From positions 28,502 through 92,501 of the forward strand of contig NZ_JAEKJA010000023.1 in assembly GCF_016411865.1 (NCBI RefSeq): 64,000 nucleotides of DNA, given 5' to 3'. The first letter of the stretch is position 1; each line of letters opens with the position of its first letter. This document shows positions 58,938 through 64,000 of this stretch, one piece after another. The translations under genes and the position numbers were made by a program. A model generated the notes under the pieces. The model was not told the DNA's origin, ran no database searches, and saw nothing but the letters and a program-made list of their open reading frames with translations. Source of the stretch: Acuticoccus mangrovi (GTDB lineage: Bacteria > Pseudomonadota > Alphaproteobacteria > Rhizobiales > Amorphaceae).

Positions 58938-60068
58938 ATGAAGCTCAACGCGGCAGTCGCCGGTGTCGGCAACACGAAATATGGCCGGCTTCCGGACTAC
59001 GACGCCTACGACCTCGGGATGGACGCCCTGTCTGCGGCCGTCGACGACGCGGGTCTCGGTTTCGAGGACATCGACGCCGTCATCATCAACCGCATTCCGG
59101 ACTATCAGCGGTTCTGCGAGATCGCGGGCATCGATCCCGCCTACGTCACCATCTCGCCGGGGCACGGCCGGTTCGCGGCGATCTGCATCGACACAGCCGT
59201 CTCACTGGTGATGAGCGGACGCGCGCGCACCGTCGCGCTCGTCTACGGCAACAACGGTCGTTCAGCGGGCGTCGCCTATGGCGGGGCGGATGACAGCTAC
59301 GGCTCCGGTGGCGGCGCGATCTGGTTCCCCTACGGCATGACCTCGCCGGGCGCCTTCCACGCCCTGATGATGCGCCGTCACATGGAGCTCTACGGCACCC
59401 GGCCGGAGCAGCTCGCCGAGGTCGCGATCACCTTCCGCCACCACGCCTCGCTCAATCCGGGCGCCGTGATGCGCAAGGAGATCACCCTCGACGACTACAT
59501 GGACGCGCGCTGGATCTGCGAGCCGCTGCGCCTCTTCGACTATTGCCTGATCAACGACGGCGGTGTCGCCCTGATCATCACGACGCCGGAGCATGCGCGC
59601 GACCTGAAGAAGCCGCCGGTCTACATCCGCGGCAGTGCGCTGCGCACCGCCTTCGTCGGCTCGATGTTTCCGCCGGAGGACTTCTGGAACGCCCCGCTCG
59701 CGGACGTCGCGGCGCGGTCCTTCGGCGACGCGGGCCTGACGCGCGAGGACATGAACGCGCTGATGATCTACGACAACTTCGCGCCCACCGTGCTCTTCTC
59801 GCTGGAGGGCCTCGGCTACTGCGGCGTCGGCGAGGCGGGACCGTTCGTCGCCGAAGGGCCGCTGCGCCTCGGCGGCCGCTACCCCACCAACACCTCGGGC
59901 GGCCACCTGTCGGAGAGTTACATGCAGGGCTGGGCGCTCAACGTCGAAGCGGTGCGCCAGCTTCGCGGCGAGTGCGGCGACCGGCAGGTCGCCGGGGCCA
60001 CCAACATCCACTACGGCTGCGCCTCGCCGGTCTGCTCCTCCATCGTCTACTCGCGGGATCCGTCATGA
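58938..60068 (+). CDS. Thiolase-fold protein without nucleophilic cysteine (SCP-x/Ltp-type aldolase-like)
   Basis: 376-aa thiolase-fold protein. MKLNAAVAGVGNTKYGRLPDYDAYDLGMDAL is the N-terminal thiolase motif, and PTNTSGGHLSESYMQGW carries the family histidine. The region that in true thiolases holds the acylated cysteine reads SPGHGRFAAICIDTA, with no cysteine at the usual site. Such SCP-x/Ltp2-type proteins act with a DUF35 partner, in sterol side-chain breakdown as retro-aldolases. The DUF35 gene overlaps by 4 bp, so the two probably form a complex. Retro-aldol or transfer chemistry is inferred, not seen. Confidence 0.8.
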   Translation: MKLNAAVAGVGNTKYGRLPDYDAYDLGMDALSAAVDDAGLGFEDIDAVIINRIPDYQRFCEIAGIDPAYVTISPGHGRFAAICIDTAVSLVMSGRARTVALVYGNNGRSAGVAYGGADDSYGSGGGAIWFPYGMTSPGAFHALMMRRHMELYGTRPEQLAEVAITFRHHASLNPGAVMRKEITLDDYMDARWICEPLRLFDYCLINDGGVALIITTPEHARDLKKPPVYIRGSALRTAFVGSMFPPEDFWNAPLADVAARSFGDAGLTREDMNALMIYDNFAPTVLFSLEGLGYCGVGEAGPFVAEGPLRLGGRYPTNTSGGHLSESYMQGWALNVEAVRQLRGECGDRQVAGATNIHYGCASPVCSSIVYSRDPS

Positions 60069-60481
60069 CCGATGCAATCGCCAAGCCGCGCCCGCCGAAG
60101 AACGGCGCCGAGCGCCCGTTCTGGGAGGGCCTCGCCGAGGGCAAGATCCGCGTGCAGCAGTGTGATCACTGCGGCACCAAGCGCTTTCCGGCGAGCCGCT
60201 ATTGCCCCGCCTGCCACAAGGCGGGGGCGCGCTGGGTCGCCGTGGAGCCGACCGGGACGGTGCAGAGCTTCTGCGTCTTCCACAAGTCGTACTTTCCGGG
60301 CTTCGCGGCGGAGATGCCGTACGCCGTGGTCGAGGTGAAGCTCGACTGTGGCGTCGAGTTCTTCTCCAACATGGTGGACACGCCGAACGAGGCGATCCAC
60401 ACCGGCCAGCGCGTCCGCGCCGCCTTCGTGGCCGAAGACGACGTGGTCCTCCTCAAGTTCCGCCCGGCCGACGCGTCATGA
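60065..60481 (+). CDS. DUF35 zinc-ribbon/OB-fold partner protein
   Basis: 138-aa acyl-CoA-binding partner. An N-terminal zinc ribbon C-x2-C-x10-C-x2-C is visible (QCDHCGTKRFPASRYCPACH), followed by an OB-fold with AVEPTGTVQSFCVFH and FPGFAAEMPYAVVEVKL. These proteins bind CoA thioesters and stabilise the thiolase-fold partner. ATG 60065 overlaps the thiolase stop; the stop overlaps the next start, again ATGA. Confidence 0.87.
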   Translation: MTDAIAKPRPPKNGAERPFWEGLAEGKIRVQQCDHCGTKRFPASRYCPACHKAGARWVAVEPTGTVQSFCVFHKSYFPGFAAEMPYAVVEVKLDCGVEFFSNMVDTPNEAIHTGQRVRAAFVAEDDVVLLKFRPADAS

Positions 60482-61527
60482 GAGCGGTGGTGGTGGATGC
60501 GCCGGGCGGTCTGGAGGTCCTCCAGATGCGCGAGGTCCCCGACCCGGTGCCGGGGCCGAAGGACGTCGTCATCGCCGTCGACAGCTGCGGTGTCTGCTAC
60601 CACGACATCGTCACCCGCAACGGCACCTTGAAGGCCGGCGTGCACATGCCGCTGATCCTCGGGCACGAGATCGCCGGGACCGTCGCCGACGTCGGCTCCG
60701 CCGTCACCCGGTTCCGGCGGGGCGAGCGCGTCGCGACGGTGCAGCGCTACCATATCTGCGGCGCCTGTGAGCACTGCCGCGAGGGCTACGAGCCGTTGTG
60801 CCCGGACAAGAAGTTCCTCGGCGACCACGGCCTCGTCGGCGGCTACGGCGAGTATGTGGCGGTGGAGGACGACAATGTCTGCCACGTGCCGGACGGGGTC
60901 GCGCTGGAGGCGGCCGCCATCACCGCCTGCACGCTCGGCACGGTCTACAACGCGATGACACGGGTGAGTCCGGTGAAGGCGGGCGAGACCATCCTCGTCA
61001 CCGGTGCTTCCGGCGGGCTCGGCCTCCACGCCGTCCAGCTCGGTGCCGCCCAGGGGGCGAGGGTGATCGCGCAGACCACGTCGCCCGCCGCCGAGCCGCT
61101 GCTGCGCGAGCTCGGCGCCGACGAGGTCGTGGTGCATGGCCGCGGCGAGGACTTTTCTAGCGCCGTCCGGGCGCTGACGGGCGGCCGCGGGGTGGATGTC
61201 GCGGTGGACAATGTCGGCACGCTGCTCTTCCAGCCGACGCGCAAGTCCATCGCCCTGCGCGGCCGTTGGCTGATCATCGGCCAGCTCACCGGCGATTTCG
61301 TTCCCTTCAATCCGGCGCAGCTCTTCCTGCGGGGGATCTCGATGCTCGCGGCGACCTCCACCACGCGCGAGCAGCTCGCCGCGTGCCTGGCTCTCGTCGC
61401 CCGCGGCAAGGTGCGACCCGTCGTGGAGGCGGCGCTTCCCCTCGGCGAGGCGGCGGAGGCGCACCGGCGCATGGAGGCCGGCAGCGTCACCGGCCGTCTC
61501 GTCCTGAAGCCTGGAGTTTTGCAATGA
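60478..61527 (+). CDS. Zinc-type medium-chain alcohol dehydrogenase
   Basis: 349-aa MDR enzyme. Catalytic zinc site SCGVCYHDI and LGHEIAGTV; structural zinc CGACEHCREGYEPLC with four cysteines; NAD(P) motif VTGASGGLGLHAV. It is coupled on both sides by ATGA overlaps, between two thiolase-fold/DUF35 pairs, so it probably reduces or oxidises an aldehyde or alcohol made or used by them. Substrate unknown. Confidence 0.87.
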   Translation: MRAVVVDAPGGLEVLQMREVPDPVPGPKDVVIAVDSCGVCYHDIVTRNGTLKAGVHMPLILGHEIAGTVADVGSAVTRFRRGERVATVQRYHICGACEHCREGYEPLCPDKKFLGDHGLVGGYGEYVAVEDDNVCHVPDGVALEAAAITACTLGTVYNAMTRVSPVKAGETILVTGASGGLGLHAVQLGAAQGARVIAQTTSPAAEPLLRELGADEVVVHGRGEDFSSAVRALTGGRGVDVAVDNVGTLLFQPTRKSIALRGRWLIIGQLTGDFVPFNPAQLFLRGISMLAATSTTREQLAACLALVARGKVRPVVEAALPLGEAAEAHRRMEAGSVTGRLVLKPGVLQ

Positions 61528-62687
61528 AGATCAATGCGGCGATCTGCGGGGTCGGTGCGTCCGAATTCGGACGTTACCTGCCCGACAGCCAACTCCGCCT
61601 CGGCGCCAAGGCGTTCAAGGCCGCCTTGGAGGACAGCGGGCTGAAGCGGGAGGACATCGACGGGCTGTCGATCCACATGGGCTGGCCGGTCGGGCTCGAC
61701 TACGACCGCGTCGCCGAAGGCCTCGGCCTCAACATCCGCTACGTCAACCAGTCGTGGCTCCACGGCCGCTTCGTCACCAACGCGCTGCAGCACGCCGCGC
61801 TCGCGGTGTCGGCGGGGCTTGCCAACGTGGTGGCCTGCTTCACCGCGATCTCCTTCACGCGCGAGCGCGACATCCTCGGCGGCCCCGGCGACATCGAGGG
61901 CAACCGGGAGGAGGGGGGCACCCACGGCGAGGCGCCGCCCTATGGCTTGACCGCACCGGCGGGCGGGGCGGCGCTGTCGATGCAGCGCTACATGGCGCGC
62001 TACGGCGTCACCAGCACCGACCTTGCCGAGGTGCCGATCCAGATCCGCCAGCACGCTCTGAAGAACCCCGGCGCGATCATGAAGAAGCCGCTGACGCTCG
62101 AGGATCACCAAGCGTCGCGCATGGTGGTCGATCCGCTCCACCTCTTCGACTGCTGCCTCGTGACCGACGGCGCCGTCGTCACCTTCGTCACCACCGAGGA
62201 GCGGGCGCGCGACCTGAAGCAGAAGCCGGTGCGCATCGCCGGCATGCAGGGCATCCGCTCGAGCCGCGACGAGTTCATCTTCGCGCCGCCGGGGCTCGGC
62301 ATCAGCCAGCAGCCGACGACGGACGTCGCGTCACGGCCCGTCGACGTGGAGATCTTCGAGACCTCCGGCATCGGCCGCGAGGCGGTGCAGGGGCTCTATA
62401 CCTACGACGCCTTCACCCCGCTCATCCTCTTCGTGCTGGAGCGCTATGGTTATTGCGGCGCGGGCGAGGCGTGGCAGTTCGTCAAGGACGGCCGGATCGG
62501 ACCGGGCGGCGCCTTGCCCATCAACACCAACGGCGGCCTCCTTTCGGAGGCGCATGTGGGCGGCTGGAACCACATCCGCGAGATGGTCCGCCAGCTTCGC
62601 GGCACGGCCGGCGAGCGGCAGATCCCCGATGCGTCGGTGCTCCAGTGGGGCACGTGCTGGGGCGATTCGGTTCTTCTGGCTGCGTGA
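61524..62687 (+). CDS. Second thiolase-fold protein without nucleophilic cysteine
   Basis: 387-aa homologue of the protein at 58938-60068. MKINAAICGVGASEFGRY starts it; the site of the thiolase cysteine reads QSWLHGRFVTNALQHAALAV, with no cysteine but the same HGRF as in the first copy. The C-terminal motif is NTNGGLLSEAHVGGW, so the GGH histidine of the first copy is replaced by leucine. The two differ widely, so they are old paralogues or separate recruits rather than a recent duplication. It is followed after 10 bp by its own DUF35 gene. Confidence 0.8.
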   Translation: MKINAAICGVGASEFGRYLPDSQLRLGAKAFKAALEDSGLKREDIDGLSIHMGWPVGLDYDRVAEGLGLNIRYVNQSWLHGRFVTNALQHAALAVSAGLANVVACFTAISFTRERDILGGPGDIEGNREEGGTHGEAPPYGLTAPAGGAALSMQRYMARYGVTSTDLAEVPIQIRQHALKNPGAIMKKPLTLEDHQASRMVVDPLHLFDCCLVTDGAVVTFVTTEERARDLKQKPVRIAGMQGIRSSRDEFIFAPPGLGISQQPTTDVASRPVDVEIFETSGIGREAVQGLYTYDAFTPLILFVLERYGYCGAGEAWQFVKDGRIGPGGALPINTNGGLLSEAHVGGWNHIREMVRQLRGTAGERQIPDASVLQWGTCWGDSVLLAA

Positions 62688-62697
62688 GAGGAAGATC

Positions 62698-63111
62698 ATG
62701 AGCGACCGCATCATCACCAAGCCCCGCCCTCGGATCAGTCCCGACAACGCGCCTCTCTTCGAGGGGCTGCGCGCGGGAGTACTGCGCCTGCCGTTCTGCC
62801 TCGATTGCGGCAAGCCGCATCTGCCGCCGGGGCCGGTGTGTCCCTACTGCCTCTCCGACCGGCTCGAATGGCGCGACGCCAGCGGGCTCGGCACGATCTC
62901 CTCCTTCGTTGTCGTCCACAAGGAGTGGTTCCCGGCCTTCTCGGCCGACGTGCCCTACAACGTCATCCAGGTGGAGCTCGACGAGGGCCCGCGGATCACC
63001 GCCCGTCTCGACGAGGACGGTCCGATCGCCGTCGGCGAGCGCGTCCGCGCCGACTTCGCCCGCGTCGACGACGACCTGACGATGCTGGTCTTCAAGCGCA
63101 CCAACCGCTGA
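62698..63111 (+). CDS. Second DUF35 zinc-ribbon/OB-fold partner protein
   Basis: 137-aa protein with a C-x2-C-x10-C-x2-C ribbon (FCLDCGKPHLPPGPVCPYCL), then the OB-fold GLGTISSFVVVHKEWFPAFSADVPYNVIQVEL. GAGAGGAAGATC is its ribosome site. It is the counterpart of the protein at 60065-60481 and the last clear gene of the operon. Confidence 0.87.
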   Translation: MSDRIITKPRPRISPDNAPLFEGLRAGVLRLPFCLDCGKPHLPPGPVCPYCLSDRLEWRDASGLGTISSFVVVHKEWFPAFSADVPYNVIQVELDEGPRITARLDEDGPIAVGERVRADFARVDDDLTMLVFKRTNR

Positions 63112-63280
63112 GCCCGAAGTCGCCGCGGGTGGTTCACCGTGCGGCTACGAAAGCGCCGAAGCGACCTTTCGAGCACTGCGGCCGCCCATTCTAGGCACAG
63201 ACGCCGGGTGGGCGGTTCGGTTGCACCACGTGCTGCAACCGGAACAACGCCGGCGGCCAGCTGGATGACCGCGACGCGGC

Positions 63281-63589
63281 TTGAAGACCTTACGGACAAC
63301 ATGTGCCGCTGCTGCAGCGGCAAGATTCTACTCTCGGATCACCCGGCGGTGCGAGGCTTGCGCGAAGCCGTTGGGGGCGGACAAGGCCGGCCATGCGCGG
63401 TTCTGTGATGTGACGTGCGAGGTGGCGGCGCGACGGGCTCGCATGGCCGAGCGGTTCACCATCACGTGCGCCGGTTGTGTAGCTCTCTTCGCCTATCATG
63501 ACGCGACGAAGGCATATTGCAGCGTGTCATGCCGGGTGGGAGCGTCATGGGCGAAACGGCGCCGAGCGCCGGCAGGCAAGGAGGGGTGA
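63281..63589 (+). CDS. Cysteine-rich small protein, possibly a frameshifted zinc-finger remnant
   Basis: 102-codon frame with two copies of a C-x2-C...F/YC-x3-C pattern (CEACAKPLGADK, RFCDVTC; then ITCAGC, YCSVSC). Such paired knuckles look like zinc fingers and are unlikely by chance. The TTG start is poor and the N-terminal Ala-run reads like an out-of-frame stretch. An overlapping frame (63139-63408) holds MCRCCSGKI just upstream, as if a frameshift had split the gene. I do not recognise a family. Confidence 0.3.
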   Translation: MKTLRTTCAAAAAARFYSRITRRCEACAKPLGADKAGHARFCDVTCEVAARRARMAERFTITCAGCVALFAYHDATKAYCSVSCRVGASWAKRRRAPAGKEG

Positions 63590-63693
63590 GCCGCGTCCAC
63601 ATCTGGAGACAGAGGGGTTTACCGAAACGGGCAAGACCCCCTCAGGAGAGATGCCCTTGTCTTTGGCGGCGCCTGTGGCCTTCCGCCTAAATT

Positions 63694-64000
63694 CTACCTC
63701 TTTATGGCTCTCTCTGAGAGCAGGACGTACGCGGCTAAGGCGCGGCGGTCTTTGATGGGGCACTCAGTGAAGTCGCGAATAACCTCGTGTGCTAGATCTA
63801 AATGTGTCCCCACATCCGACTTGGTGAAACGGGCATCTGGATTATAGTCAGCGTCGTGTCGCTTCGCCTGTAAAGTCACGAACTCATTCCCAAAATCCTC
63901 GATAGGTTTCGGGAACCTTTCCATTACCTTTCTGTTGACGAAGCGTTTGCACCATGCGCCTGAAGTGCCCCCCATTTCGACCGGACAGCTGGCGTAAGCA
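63694..64000 (-). CDS. Hypothetical helical protein, 5' end beyond right edge (HEPN-like)
   Basis: The frame is open to the right edge of the window, so the true start is not seen; the first in-window ATG is at 63975. The visible about 100 residues are mostly helical, with a late block FVTLQAKRHDADYNPDARFTKSDV and RRALAAYVLLSERAIKR, which recalls small HEPN-type proteins with an A/R-H-x-A-D-Y-x-P pattern. This local stretch is less GC-rich than the rest. Family assignment is tentative. Confidence 0.45.
   Translation of the reverse strand, partial: AYASCPVEMGGTSGAWCKRFVNRKVMERFPKPIEDFGNEFVTLQAKRHDADYNPDARFTKSDVGTHLDLAHEVIRDFTECPIKDRRALAAYVLLSERAIKR

Noticed and set aside
1..64000. CRISPR array, prophage, rRNA or tRNA genes
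   Set aside because: No regularly spaced repeats, phage structural genes, rRNA stretches or tRNA cloverleaf sequences with T-loop and CCA-type ends were seen.

Overview
The window is about 69% GC, densely coded, with short spacers and many ATGA/GTGA start-stop overlaps. Solute-uptake operons and CoA-thioester enzymes dominate: two branched-chain-amino-acid-type (HAAT) ABC systems, two TRAP systems, one tripartite tricarboxylate (TctABC) system, three class III CoA-transferases, a methylsuccinyl-CoA dehydrogenase-like protein and a fused urease gamma/beta subunit. Together with an RPE-like intergenic palindrome this points to an alphaproteobacterium, probably Hyphomicrobiales; the genus cannot be fixed from the sequence. 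There is no rRNA, tRNA, CRISPR array, insertion sequence or phage gene that I can recognise. It reads as a chromosomal catabolic region.

Region A (1-28.4 kb) handles nitrogen and C1-nitrogen compounds. On the minus strand, a HAAT transporter (binding protein, livG, livF, livH, livM) runs into the small and large subunits of an N,N-dimethylformamidase-type amidohydrolase; the large subunit is cut by the left edge. Divergent from it are TRAP genes dctPQM and a gamma-glutamyltransferase-like gene. Facing these is a minus-strand operon: diaminopropionate ammonia-lyase-like, hydantoinase/oxoprolinase HyuA and HyuB, a monomeric sarcosine oxidase-like flavoprotein and a copper amine oxidase. A divergent XRE-cupin regulator precedes a plus-strand operon ureE-ureF-ureAB-ureC-ureG-ureD followed by a formaldehyde-activating-enzyme (Fae) homologue and an amidase. 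The urease alpha subunit keeps every metal ligand and the catalytic His but has lost the flap cysteine and changed the pocket around the substrate. I regard this urease-like/Fae/amidase cassette as the best candidate for an undescribed system, perhaps acting on a substituted urea that yields a formaldehyde-level carbon.

Region B (28.4-41.8 kb) handles organic acids. HMG-CoA-lyase family protein, TctABC and a class III CoA-transferase lie under a divergent GntR regulator with two matching operator boxes. A second HAAT system, with LivM and LivG fused, is followed by a malate/lactate-dehydrogenase-family oxidoreductase. An SMP-30/gluconolactonase gene sits divergently.

Region C (41.8-53.1 kb), all minus strand: an acyl-CoA ligase with a metal-dependent amidohydrolase; a LysR regulator; then an operon of CoA-transferase (2-methylfumaryl-CoA isomerase-like), methylsuccinyl-CoA dehydrogenase-like, aldehyde dehydrogenase, CitE-like lyase, carboxymuconolactone decarboxylase-like, 3-hydroxyisobutyrate dehydrogenase-like and a lactonase-like metallo-beta-lactamase-fold protein.

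Region D (53.1-64 kb), plus strand: TRAP genes, an MmgE/PrpD protein and a CoA-transferase; then two thiolase-fold/DUF35 pairs flanking a zinc-type alcohol dehydrogenase. The last 0.9 kb is less GC-rich, with a possibly broken cysteine-rich ORF and a minus-strand hypothetical protein that runs off the right edge.
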